Shown here in pieces: positions 48,560-60,298 of a DNA stretch of 64,000 nt. Both the position numbers and the translations under genes were made by a program. Under the pieces are notes generated by a model. That model was not told where the DNA came from, searched no databases, and was given only the letters and a program-made list of their open reading frames with translations. The stretch is from the NCBI GenBank assembly GCA_010405405.1, contig MU004234.1, positions 2,151,988-2,215,987 of the forward strand, read 5' to 3'. How positions within the stretch are numbered: position 1 is the first letter of the stretch; each line of letters opens with the position of its first letter. The stretch comes from Microthyrium microscopicum (lineage: Eukaryota; Ascomycota; Dothideomycetes; Microthyriales; Microthyriaceae).

Positions 48560-51186
48560 ATGAAGACTCTAACACTTGAGAAAGTCGTGATCTTCTCGGC
48601 ATTAGTAAGGACCAAAGAAGTGCAGTAGTTCCCAAACTAACAGCGGCCAAGATCCACCCGTCTTTCGCCCTCCCCAACTTCATCAAAGGATTACTCTACC
48701 TTCAAGACCCAGCAACAATAACCTCGTCAATTCCAGGAATCCAAACAGCTTCGACTGACATTCAGCCGTCCCCAGTTGGCGTAAGTACTCTCCATCACTT
48801 CCCACTCCATCCGCTTAGCCTCTCCAGATCAACACTGCGCTCAACACGACCGGTCATATCACGCTCGCTCCTGTTACCACAACAGCCATCAATACCCTCC
48901 AATCTGTTCTTCCTACTGCACTCACTACACCACTAATTCCCTCCTTCCCATCTCCACTCGCCCGTCTTTCTCCAAATATTCTTGTGCCGATTGCCACAAC
49001 CGCGCCACCTCCACAATTCCAGAATGCGCCAAAACACCCTGTCCCTCGCTCGAACATCCAGGGGTCGGGTCCACTGCAGACAAACAAGTTCTACGGCAAC
49101 TTCTATCTTGGAAGTCAATCAAATAGTCTCTGGACGCATCCTTACAGCTTGGCTAAGACATGTACCACGAGTTCCTGTGGCATTGCCGTCTCGCACATTG
49201 AGCGCTCGCAGACGGCATTCGCTGCAGGTAATCCGGCGCCATACTTTGTCAATCCGATAGGTATACACTCTATCGTGTTCGGTGCCGCGGAACTTGGTGC
49301 TGGTACAAGTATGACACTGAGCGAACTCGATGAGTTTAGTGCAAACGTGCATCTGGCACCGACAGTTGGCGCAGCCCAAGTGCTGACCATGCCGGTTGTG
49401 CAAGGCATGGGCTTTGTCACAGGCGTGTATAGCTCTGCTCAGCCAGTGCTGATGAGCGGTGTATTTTTTTCGAACTTGACGCTCGTGTCCACTGATGGTG
49501 GAGGAGCAGACCGTGTTGTCAAATGGCGTATCGGCCTGCTTGATGGAACCAGCTGGCTGTTATATGTGCGAACTGATAATCCGACGAACGCGCCCTTTTT
49601 GCTGCAGGACAGTAAGACAATAATTGGGCCACTCGGGTTCAGTGGCACAGTACAGGTTGCAAAGTGTGCTAGTACGGGCATGGAACAATTTTACGACTCG
49701 GCAGCAGGAGCGTACGCCACAGGTGGTAGTGTGAGTGCGAGCGCAGACGGAGATGTAGGCACGTATACAATCTCATGGACCAAGGGTGGACCGGCCAGTA
49801 GGAGATTGTTGATGTTTGCACTGCCACATCATGTCGAATCGTTCGATGCGGCGACGCGGGCGGCGTTGACAGGTTTACAAATGCAAACGACCACAAAAGG
49901 CATGGCAACAGCGGTATTAGCAGAGACCATTACGATGGTGGAGGATCATATGCCAGTGGATGTGCTGTATGATGCGGCGCCGGCCAATGGGGCATTGAAG
50001 GTGGCGTCGGCGGCGGCACAGACTGCGATTGTGCGTGCTGCCAGTATCGAATTGGCGGAGGACATCTTTGAGCAGACTAATATGAATAGTACATACTGGA
50101 ATGGCAAGGTGAGCAGGACTAATAGATGCTTGAAAGATGACTTACGACTTTCTAGGCACTAGCGAAGTTTGCCATGATCATATACGCTACATACGCCAAA
50201 GGAGGCGATCACGATCTGGCAGCGGCCGGTCTGAAGAATCTGACGACAGCATTCGCATACTTTGTGGATAACACGAGACAGTATCCATTGTTGTATGACA
50301 ACGATTGGAAAGGAATCATATCATCCGCGGTTTTTGCAACAGGTGATACTGGAGCTGATTATGGAAATTCTCTCTACAACGACCATCACTTTCACTATGG
50401 CTATTTCGTCTATGCGGCGTCAGTATTGGCATACTTCGATCCATTGTGGCTTACAAAAGGAACCAACAAAGTATGGGTCGACACGTTGGTACGGGATTAC
50501 GCCAATCCTGTCACAACTGACCCATACTTTCCATTCTCGCGTATGTTCGACTGGTACCATGGACATTCATGGGCTCAAGGACTGTACGAATCGGCAGATG
50601 GGAAGAACGAAGAGTCCACTTCCGAAGATGTTTTCAGCCTATACGCCATGAAACTGTGGGGCAAGACCACAGGAGATGAAAACATGGAAGCAAGAGGCAA
50701 CCTCCAACTAGCCGTCCTTCGGAGAAGTCTGCAGAATTATTTTCTCATGGAGAGCAGTAACAAGAACCAGCCACCCCAGTTCATCGGCAACAAAGCTTGT
50801 GGGATTGTAAGTCCTCAATCCTGGAGACTGGGCATATCAGCTAACAACTTCTTCAGATGTTTGAGAACAAGATTGACCATACCACGTATTTTGGAGCAAA
50901 GCCGGAGTATGTGGAAGGTATTCATATGTTGCCACTCAGTCCAGCCTCGCCGTATACTCGAAGTCAAGCTTTCGTCAGTGAAGAGTGGCAGACATATTTC
51001 TCAGATGGAAGAGCGCAGAACACGGATGTTGCATGGAGAAGTATTCTGTACGCAAATTTGGCCATCGCGGATCCCAGGGCCAGTTGGTTGTACTTCACCA
51101 GTCCGTCATTCGATATGGCATCCCTTGATTCTGGAGCAAGCTTGACGTGGTATTTGGCTTTTGTAGCAGGATTAGGAGGAAGCTAG
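48560..51186 (+). CDS. Endo-1,3-beta-glucanase, glycoside hydrolase family 81
   Basis: Exons 48,560-48,604, 48,652-48,780, 48,828-50,108, 50,156-50,806 and 50,857-51,186 give 811 residues in phase. Exon 1 plus exon 2 restore a signal peptide (MKTLTLEKVVIFSAL then IHPSFA). After a Thr/Pro-rich N-terminal stretch the family 81 body starts near QTNKFYGNFYLGSQ. Catalytic regions are YNDHHFHYGYF with Asp561 and KNEESTSEDVFSLY with Glu638 and Glu642. The enzyme cuts internal beta-1,3 bonds of glucan. In yeasts the Eng1/Acf2 homologues separate daughter cells or act in spore release; in filamentous fungi it serves wall turnover or feeding on other fungi. No C-terminal anchor or carbohydrate-binding module is seen. 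Length is typical. Confidence 0.93.
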
Positions 51187-51722
51187 TGCTTCACGCAAAA
51201 TTGGGAGGGTCAAAAGTCCGAGGAAGATAGTGATAAAAGGAGCTGATACTGGTCGAGTGGTGATGTACTGGAGCTCGAAAGGCTCCATGATCTTGTCATT
51301 ATACATCTGAATCTGTTGTTCAATCGCTGCAATTCGCATTTCAATAATAACTAGACTCACAAATCCCATGAATTGTAGATTTGTACGGAGCCAGTTCGCC
51401 TCATACAACTCTCCGCTGCTGTCATTTAGGATCGATCCTCTATAGCAAACAGTTCGCATCAGCCAGCCCATGGTCCTTGGAATAGTCCAGACAATGCAAA
51501 GCGCCAGCCATCGCATTAGCAATAGCAAACAGTATGATTTGAACAATACTGCCTCTTATATACCTAGACATCTGAGAAGTCAAGCAGATATGATTCGACT
51601 GATTGCGACTCCGCGAAGGCGCTGGAGTCGACTCGAAAATCAAGGATGGCGTAAGATCATGCTTGATTTGGTGGTAAATGGAAATACCTGGAACTCATCC
51701 CGGGACAAAGGATAATCCATGG
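51172..51722 (-). CDS. Possible small membrane protein gene (model uncertain)
   Basis: The minus strand carries coding-like sequence with three hydrophobic segments: IVQIILFAIANAMAGAL, LQFMGFVSLVIIEM and PFITIFLGLLTLPI. A start could be MDYPLSRDEF at 51,722, joined through one or two introns to SRYIRGSIVQI and then to YRGSILNDSSGELYE, but the middle junction could not be fixed in frame. It would overlap the 3' end of the GH81 gene by a few bases. No family is recognised. It could equally be chance hydrophobic frames antisense to a 3' region. Confidence 0.3.
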
Positions 51723-53430
51723 CATCGGGTCACGTTCTGTCGGTGTGGAGAAAAGGAGGTTGAATCAAGATCTTGGATTTCCTGGGGAAGAGCTTTGAAG
51801 ACTAGCCTGCATTGGGAAGGCGGTATCGCTAGCGGCGGGATGAGGTAATGGTAATAGAAAACTGATCGGTTGCATGTGCTATTTGCAACTTCCTGTCCTC
51901 TTTTCCTTTCCTTTGCTACCTTCATAATTTCTTGCTGCTCGGTTCTGAATCGCTGATTTTGGCTTGAGTAACCTTTTTCGATATCTCGCATGGATAATTG
52001 AGTTGTATCAGTTATTTGCCCCTATGATCACAAATCTACGACATCGCGCCCTTAACCAGGAGTCAGCCATCTTGAATGTGCAACAGCCCTTATTGCTTGC
52101 GCTGTAAAAATGCGGCTACAGGACATTATGTACCTCTTCTGTAGTAGGACAGCGAGCAACTAGGCCGAGCTGTCAGTCTTGATGAGGGGATGATGATTAG
52201 GTACACAGCTACTACTAATGGGTTCTCACTAACCTATTCGGAAGCGCGTTACAGTTGTCCAACCCAACTTCCGACCCTCAATTCTATAGCCTACTCCCAA
52301 CACTGCGCCTTAAATTGTAACTCTTCGCCAATTCCTGTTGCGAGGGGATTTTTGTTACTTCCTTGAATGGGAATTGATCAAGAGCTCACCCCGCATTTGA
52401 TGGCTTACAAGTGCTTGCTGAGCGTACCACAGTCTGCCAGCAGTTCTTGTAGCAGTTTGAATGGCCAATTGCTGCAGGTCAACATGCTCATACACTCCGT
52501 TGTTGTCAGCCTGGTCAAGGTTATTTTCGAGAAGCCATAGGATTTATGGTTTGGCACAAGGATTTGTTGTAAAATTCAGTCCTGCGCATGCTTGCTCCCC
52601 ATCTTAACTGGCCAGTTTCATCTTCTGCATTTCCGCCCTGCGGCCAAGTATCCGTAGCAGCCAAAGACCCCAGCATCCTTCATTTATATTCTACCATTTT
52701 AACTCCAGCTTTTTCAACCCTGCTCTTCATTTCATTTCAAACTTGTGTACACACCAAGACACTTGGCCTTCTGTTGGTTGGCCTACCAGCATCAAACCAC
52801 GATGTTCAAAGGTGCCTTTGCCGTCTGAACAACTTTCAATATCGACTTTGGTGCTACCACTTATCCGTCTTTACTTTCTTCCCTTGCTAGGCCACGGCAA
52901 TTACTCCAGCCTTAAAGTTCACGTTGAATCATTTACCGGGATGTTTTCACTATATTAAGTTTTAGCAACCCTCTTCCCAGTAGCAACGATTCCCATGCCC
53001 TTGCCCCATCCGGCCGTTTGACGCTGTCTGTGCCTCCCAGATCCTTCTCTCCAGTTATCCAATTATCAATAACTATAGTCGACCTTGCCGTTCCTGTATA
53101 CATTATTCACAATAGATCATTCCCACTTGCAGGGTCTGGGAGAGTCAAACCTTCCACTTGTTCGGCCATCTCGTGCTCACTTTCCGCTCATCACCCAAAC
53201 CCAAACTACTGAACTCTCACCGGTAACAATGGCATCATAGACCGTCTCTCAACCACTAAATCAACCCATTATACCCCTCAACAAAACAATCCACACTCTT
53301 TTTTTGCCTTTACGTTGCCTTACAACATAATCTAATTTCTCGACTTTCCTCAACGTTGGTGGTGCTGGATTCGGCGCTGTACAACCTCATGGTCCTACAA
53401 TAGAGGCTCAACATCACACACCTGGCCGGC
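51723..53430. other. Long gene-free upstream region of the GH76 gene
   Basis: This 1.7-kb region lacks supported genes. From about 52.6 kb it is pyrimidine-rich with many CCTTC and CTTTT runs, typical of promoters and long 5' leaders of fungal wall-protein genes. A minus-strand frame starting MRDIEKGYSSQNQ (51,991) is not supported by any family. Confidence 0.45.
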
Positions 53431-55210
53431 ATGGCGGCGCCGTGCAGCTCAACGACATTTCGCACCTTACTCCTCTCGATTCTCTTCTTCTCTCACCATG
53501 TATGGATATCGAAAGCGCAAATATCTCTGGACATTAGCAGTACTTGTAAGCAATTATCTAATGACGTCGCTAAAATTCTTGCAAGCCTAGAGTATTAACA
53601 ACTTCTAGCAAGCATAACGGACGCCACAAAGTCTCTGGCGGCATCATGTATGGCCTTTTATGACGGAAACAAACCTGGCGGAATTCCTGGATTGCTACCA
53701 CCATCTGCTATTGGCAGCTATAACTGGTGGGAATCCGGCGCATTATGGGGCCAGGTAAGAATCAACATCACTTATTCAAATAAACTAGCTAACACGAAAC
53801 CAGATGATCGAATACTGGTATAGTCTTTTGGACACCTGCCATTTTCAAGTGCTAACAGCTATAGGTATTATACCGGTGACGATCAATACAATCAGATGAT
53901 TGCCGATGGAATCCAATTTCAAGTGGGACCAGCCAACAACTTCGAGCCAATTAATCAAACAAGAACAGAAGTATGTTCTCTACCGATAGCTAAGAACCAC
54001 ACTCACAGTTATCCTAGGGCAATGATGATCAAGCGTTTTGGGCATTCGCCGCCATGACAGCAGCAGAAACCAAATTTCCTCCTCCTAAATCCGGCCAGCC
54101 ATCGTGGCTTGCTCTTGCACAGGCAGTATTTAACCGACAGGCGGCTCGCTGGGATATGGATCATTGTAATGGTGGTTTGCGCTGGCAGTTCAGTTCATTC
54201 AACAACGGATACATGGACAAGAATACAATTTCCAATGGCTGCTTCTTCCAACTGGCGGCGCGACTTGCGCGGTACACGAAGAATGAGACCTATTCGCAAT
54301 GGGCTGATAAAGCCTACGACTGGCTGGCACAATCTCCTCTAATCAGCCACCAGTTCGAGGTGTTCGATAGTATTTCATTCACAGATCAAGCATGCGATGG
54401 ACCAGTCGGTCCAATTCAATGGACATACAACATTGGCACCCTGATAGCAGGCGCTGCATATGTAAGCACTTGCCCTTTCAGTATATTTGTTAAGACTTAG
54501 CTAACCATCTCTTAGATGTTCAACCACGTAAGCTCCTCTTCTTCTTCTATTCGTGTTTCGCGCTAACCAGTTCATAGACAAATGGTGAACAAAAATGGAA
54601 AAATCGCCTCAACGGCCTGCTAGGCAACACACAAAAAGTCTTCTTCCCCGAAAACTACGGCGGCAAAACAATGGTCGAATATGCGTGCGAACCCCTCAAA
54701 AACTGCAACAAAGATCAACGTTCCTTCAAAGCCTATCTCGCGCGCTGGCTAGCCGTCTCCGCTCAACTCGCGCCCTTCTCACAAGGCACCATCATCCCAT
54801 GGATACAAACATCCGCCCAAAACGCCGCCAAAGCGTGCTCCAACACCGACAAAGGTCTCGCGTGCGGACGAGTTTGGTATGAGAACAAAGACGATGGCGA
54901 GAGAGACGTGGGCAACCAGATGACAGCCATGAGCGTCGTACAGAGTAATCTGATTCTGGGAGCAAAGACGTTGGCAGACATTGGAAGTGGTGACAGCAAG
55001 AGCGATCCGAGCGCCGGAGGCGGTGGATCGAGTAGTGTACCTGATCGGATATACACGCGTAAAATCACAACGGGCGATAAAGCGGGTGCGTGGCTACTCA
55101 CTGCTGTCGCCCTGCTTGGTTCTCTGGCGGGCATGGTGGCGTTGCTTGTCGAAGGCGATGATGTGCGTGAGTATACGGGTTTTCTGGGTAGTAATCGGTT
55201 TTCGCGGTAG
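53431..55210 (+). CDS. GH76 endo-1,6-alpha-mannosidase of the Dfg5/Dcw1 type
   Basis: Seven exons: 53,431-53,545, 53,609-53,754, 53,804-53,817, 53,865-53,970, 54,018-54,461, 54,516-54,527 and 54,578-55,210, giving 489 residues. Exons 3 and 6 are 14 and 12 nt, yet both are required to restore GQMIEYWYYTGD and AAYMFNHTNGE. A signal peptide covers about residues 1-28. NWWESGALWGQ and GNDDQAFWAFAAM with the catalytic Asp130-Asp131 pair identify family 76; NGGLRWQFSSFNNGY follows. Dfg5/Dcw1 proteins process GPI-anchor glycans and attach wall proteins to glucan. Near the C-terminus a Gly/Ser linker precedes a hydrophobic helix (about 448-470), but 17 residues follow it, so it may be a transmembrane anchor rather than a GPI signal. 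Confidence 0.93.
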
Positions 55211-55918
55211 AAAACGGGCATCATCGCGGCAAACGCGGGCATCATTGGTGTGACTTTCATAGGTGCTTTTCGAGGTTCATGGGCATGAGGAGGCGATATC
55301 TGGCATTGATGGATTCCGGATAGGAAACATCGTATGGGCTGGCGTTTGGAGGGTTTGATGCATTTGTTAGGCGCGTTGAACTTGGTTCTTGTATGATGAG
55401 TTGGTCTCCTTGGTTTGGGGGCTGAAGAGAATCATTGGATGGATATTTTAGCTAAGTATAGCTTATCATGCTGCACTCGATAGAGAGGTGGCTAATATAT
55501 GTCTACTCAGGCAAATGAGCGTGTAGGAAAATGTGAGCCTCGCGACAGGCAGCCAGGGAGGACAGTGATGTTCCTAACACCTAGCGAGCAATCTGTCCAA
55601 CTTTTGCCCGCGCGCCAGTCAAATACCTAGGCTCGCTCACGGTTGCTGGTAAATATCTTGATATCCGCCTAGGCAGTCAATGCCCTTAAGGTGCACATGG
55701 TAATAAGGCTGAAAATCTGGCCAATCAGATTCGTTGCTTAAGGTGGCTCTCAGCCTTGCCGGACACCAGCATAACATCAAGTGAAGATACCACAAAACAC
55801 CTCAATTACACGCTAATTCAAATGCTGACACCCGAGATAATGCTTTCATATTTTTTCCAGACTCTGTCAACAACAATCTCCCCATAACAACATCCATCCA
55901 TCAAAAATCTATCCAAAC
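55211..55918. other. Intergenic region upstream of the J-domain gene
   Basis: This 700-bp region has no supported gene. CT-rich and ACA-rich leader sequence precedes the ATG at 55,919. Confidence 0.5.
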
Positions 55919-57609
55919 ATGGCTCCGCCACCAACTGAAGAGGACTTTTACGCCATCCTTGAAGTCGAACAAGATGCTACGCCTGAGCAAATCATTAGCT
56001 CTTATAGACGGCTGGCGTTACAAGTCCATCCAGACCGCAGCCCCGATCCCGATGCCACTGCAGCATTTCAAAAGGTATGCCACATTTCACGGACTGACGT
56101 AGTCTTCAGGTGGTCTCCAAGTCGCCCTCGCTAACATCGAATTTATAGCTCGGTCGAGCCTATGAGACCTTGAAAGACCCAGATCTACGTCTAGCCTACG
56201 ATCGCAAATCCGATTCCGACAAATACGAGTCCCCATTTGCACAGTACTCCGATTCACCTCGCTCTCCGCCCAGTTGGTTTTCGGACCCTTCGTTTTTCTG
56301 GCGTGCCGTCTTTGATGACAATTTCCGCGATGAAATACTCCTTGACGAACTCAATGCAAGAAAGGCACAACGTGCTGCGAATTGGCGCAAAGCAAAGAGA
56401 CTCCTTGAATGGCCAATCTACCAGTGGCAAGGACTTATTCGACGATTGAAGAAGGAGATAGAGAGCCTCAACAGCGCAGATGCTGTCGAAGTCGCTAAAG
56501 AGCTGATGACAGAAGATGTAGAGGACAGCGAACATGAGCGAGCGCGTAAAGATAGGGCGAGACAAGAGAGACGAGTAGAGAAAGATATGAAGGAGCGGCG
56601 ACTAGAGGCGCTAGAAAGCCAACTGAAGCAAAAAGAAGCGCAGCTACAGCAAGCAAAGCAGGACTTCGAGGCTGAAGATAAGCGCCATGATTCGAAGATA
56701 GAAGCATTGCGAAATAGAATACGAACGAGAGAACTGCGTGAGGAAGAGAGGATGAAAGCGGAAAAATTGAGACGAGAGCAAGCGGAGGCAGCAAAGACAC
56801 CAAAATGGCAGCGATATCAAAAGGCAGAGGCAGAAAAGAAGGACAAGCGTCAGCAGGAAGCGGAGGCAGCAAAGAAGAAGCAGGAGAAGCAAGAAACAAA
56901 AGAGGCTAACAAGAAGAAGAATCAGCAACAGTTCGAGGCAGGAAAGAAGAAGAGAGAGCAGAAAAAGGAAGCAGCCAAAGAGAAGAAGCAGCAGCAAGAA
57001 GAGGCAGCCAAGGAGAAACAGCAGCAGCTTGATGCAGAGGCTGCTATAAAGAGACAACAATTCCAGCAAGAAGTAGAGGCAGCGATAACGAAGAAGCAAC
57101 AGGAAGAAGCCGAAGCCGCCAAAGAGAAGCAGCAACTAGAAGCGGAATTAGCTAGAAAGAAAAAACGCGAAGAAGAGATCGAGGCAGCTAAAAAGAAGCA
57201 GCTGCAGCTACAAGCGGACGCAGCGAAAGAGAAGAAGCGACAGCAAGAAGCATCAGCTAAAAAGAAGAAGCAGCAACAGGAGATAGAAGCAGCTCAAAAG
57301 AAGAAACAGCAGCAGGAAGCAGAGGCAGCCAAGAAGAAGCAAGACCAAGAATTGGAGTCTTCGAAGAAGAAGACGCAAGTAGTAAACACGGCCAAAGAGC
57401 AGCAACAAGAACAAGAGACCAGCAAACAAACGACGGCAGAAAGTGTGCTCCCGACCACTTCATCAGCCAACTGTCTTCACGACCGCTGGTGGCCAAAACT
57501 ACACGGTCGTCATACATGCTCGCGGTGCGAAAAGACTTCATTCCATATGCTGCGATGTCCAGGCTGCAAGATCAAAGCATGTACAAAGTGTAAGAAAGAG
57601 TTACGATGA
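55919..57609 (+). CDS. J-domain protein with long coiled coil and C-terminal Cys-rich motif
   Basis: Exons 55,919-56,074 and 56,149-57,609 give 538 residues. The J domain occupies about residues 8-75 and is complete across the intron: FYAILEVEQDATPEQ, then HPDR with His37-Pro38-Asp39, then LGRAYETLKDPDLRLAYD. It would stimulate Hsp70 ATPase activity. Residues about 170-470 are an almost uninterrupted Lys/Glu/Gln/Ala-rich helix with recurring EAAKEKKQQQ-like units, a predicted long coiled coil. The last 45 residues are Cys/His-rich, with three CxxC pairs (CSRC, CPGC, CTKC) after LHGRHT, probably a zinc-binding module. No signal peptide or membrane helix is seen. I do not know a named orthologue with this layout. 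The strong helix bias creates long antisense open frames, which are not genes. Confidence 0.85.
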
Positions 57610-57981
57610 GACGATCTCGCGACATTTGAAGAGCAACGTGAACAGACATTTCATGAGCTCTAAAGTCTTCGGCTAGTTACCTAGGTAGTGTTAGACACAT
57701 TCCAGCGAGACTGTTATGATTAAAACCTGTAGAGTATCAATAAACAATGTAATTCGTTTGTGGCAGTTGACTTAGTCCGGCTCGCTTTTGCTAAGTACTC
57801 CCAGATGTTAACCATTTCTCTTTTGAGCAGCAACTCTAGCTGTGAAAAAGCACTCAGAGAATTGGCTGACTAGAATGGTTTGGCTGACATTTATAGGCGA
57901 CCAAAACCAGGGGATTTTGAACATATACTGTAACCACTAATGTGTTGGATTATATTTGAGCCATACAATACTACCTACCAT
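57610..57981. other. Convergent intergenic region
   Basis: About 370 bp between the converging J-domain and FAD-oxidase genes. AATAAACAATG near 57,739 may be a polyadenylation signal for the J-domain gene. Confidence 0.5.
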
Positions 57982-60298
57982 TCAGCCTTGCACAGCCTTG
58001 ATCTTTGCCATATCATACTGAAAGCTACCAGTTCGTCTGAACAAGCCTTTGGGATCGATCTCTTGTTGAAGTTTGGCAAATTGGGCGGCATTTCTATAAG
58101 AGGAAGTCACATCTGAGAATGTTAGTGTCAGATTATACAATTTATACAGTTAGCGATCACGATCGAAGTAGTCGATATCCTGTTAATGGCTTGTTTCCGA
58201 AAAGCATCATTAGGATATCGAACGATACCGACTTTCATGAAGGTTTCAAATGGGATATCTTACCTTGATCCTCCGCAGCATCGTTCATGAAGTACGGGGT
58301 GTATTTCTCGACTTTTGGCACCTTTTTCTTTAGCTCGTTCGCATGACTGAGCAGCCGATCTGCAAATGTTTTTGACTCCTTTAGAACGTCGGCATCAAAA
58401 GATTTGTCTCCCTGGGCTATATTAGCATAATTTTACAGCTGAATCGATCTTCTTCTTCAACAGTCTACTCGGCGTACCAAAATACCTCGACCCAGAAGTA
58501 TTTTGATATGGCCAGCGGATTTATAGCAGTCAAAAATATACCCATAGGTATGCCATCTCGATGATGAATCTGGGCTCGTCATTTGCCGTCAATCCCATCG
58601 CGTTTCCTCCTCTGGCCACCGAAAGTTTGCCGATGGTGCGTGGAAAAGGCTGGAATGCAATGGTAGCTGTGACGCTGCCGTGCTTTGCAGAAAATTCACT
58701 GGTGACATTGGTCCATAGTTCTTGGATATCCATGAAGAATTTCGTGTCAACCAAAGGAAGTGTCAGGCTCTATTAATCTGTTAGCTCTCCTTCTCCAAGT
58801 TGGAGCTGACTGCTCATATTCACCCGAAATGAGGTTCTCGAGACCGGTACTGGAGAGCCTGGAGGTCCAGCTGCCACAGCCTTTGGAGCAGCAACAGGTG
58901 CCGGACTTGGGCTGACTTTGGGGGGGCTAGCTTTTCCAGAACCTGTTTTGCCAATACCAGTGAGACCGCCGATTACTGATTCTACGATTCCGACGGTTGT
59001 TCCTAAAGCACCTGCTACAGAGCTCAATGGCGAGCTTCCTGAACTTGCTTTACCTGACCCAGCTTTCCCCGATCCGGCTTTAGCAGTCATAGTACCACCA
59101 AACAATGATTCCATCGAGAAGCCTCCAAGCCCTGGAGCAACACCAGCCGTAGCTGGGGTAGGACTTCCCATCAGTGATCCTGCTACGTCCAACTAGCGAT
59201 ATCAGTAACTTTCTGAGACTTTTTAGGAGCATACTTACCATTTCAAGATATGTTCTAACTTGACACAAGTCAATCGTAGGCTTGATATCATCAAACTTTC
59301 CAAATGCCCCCTTAGCTGGCGTTGGGCCATCGTGGAAGAAGAACAGCGCGTAAACATTGAGCAGTCCAAGTGGCTGTGTGTGCGTGAAAATCACGGCAGA
59401 CTTTCCGTTGTTTGGAGGATTAGCTGTGAAGTCCTGGAGAGCTTCGTAAAGTGCGTCCTTTTGGCTGCCCAAGAAAATTCTTATACCGCCCCAGACTTTT
59501 CCCATTGGATAGGCCTGAGTGGTAAACTTGGTGGTAATGCCGAACTGATCGCCACTTCCTCGAAGAGCTTCAGTCAAAAGCTTATGATCTGAAGCTTTGA
59601 TGTTTGCAATGGTGGCATTTGGTAATACCATCTCCCACTCTTGAACTTGCTACACCTGATTAGTGAACCGAGTGCAAGTTCTAATTGTAGACTTACATCA
59701 GCTGCCATGCCATATTGACCACTCAAAAAGGAAAAACCGCCTTGCATCATATAGCCACCCACACCAACAAAGCCTAAGCTATCAGTGAAAGTCCGGATAG
59801 ATACAGAGAGTAAGTTGACATACCAAGACGACCTCCAACGACAGCAGCTCCCAATGGATCTAGTTTTCTCTGGATATCATTCCAGTGTCCCCCAGGCCCG
59901 AACTCCGCGGTCTTCTTGTCGGATGATAGTCTAGTGAACTGCATCTGACTCAACGCAATAAGAACACCGTCTTTGACGCTCGAATGTCCAGCATTAGGGT
60001 CATGACCACCGCTCTTAACGGCAAACTTCACATCGGGAGTCGAGTTCAGAATCTTTACCGCCGTAGAGACTTCTTGTGCGGTCGTTGGCTGGAATATGCA
60101 TGCCGGCATCAACTCTGCGAGTCCAATGTTATAATAGTTTGTGTTCTCTGTGGTGTAGCTCTTGTCACTGGGGTAAAACAGCTTGGAAGGCACAGCCTTC
60201 TTGATGGCTTCGCATGCTTGTTTGGCGCTGGGAGTGGGCGCTGCCGATATAGAGGCAAAGAACGCTGCTAAAACAAAATGATTATACCGGGTAAGCAT
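57982..60298 (-). CDS. Secreted berberine-bridge-type FAD-linked oxidase with low-complexity insert
   Basis: Exons 60,298-59,824, 59,773-59,697, 59,649-59,239, 59,192-58,824, 58,769-58,542, 58,411-58,264 and 58,112-57,982 give 612 residues in phase. The signal peptide is MLTRYNHFVLAAFFASISAA. The FAD-binding part has AVKSGGHDPNAGH, with His99 the expected covalent FAD site, and GRLGFVGVGGYMMQGG. The second (Cys) attachment site of bicovalent enzymes is absent, suggesting single attachment. The C-terminal berberine-bridge region ends YFMNDAAEDQ and LQQEIDPKGLFRRTGSFQ. Such enzymes oxidise sugars or secondary metabolites and release hydrogen peroxide. Exon 4 (residues about 322-444) is oddly almost all Gly, Ser, Ala, Pro, Lys and Val, with repeated KAGSGKA, inside the substrate domain. 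Confidence 0.88.

Noticed and set aside
56495-57135. Leu/Ser-rich minus-strand frames opposite the coiled-coil coding region
   Set aside because: They mirror a Lys/Glu/Gln/Ala repeat on the plus strand; the apparent hydrophobic repeats are antisense artefacts, not membrane proteins.
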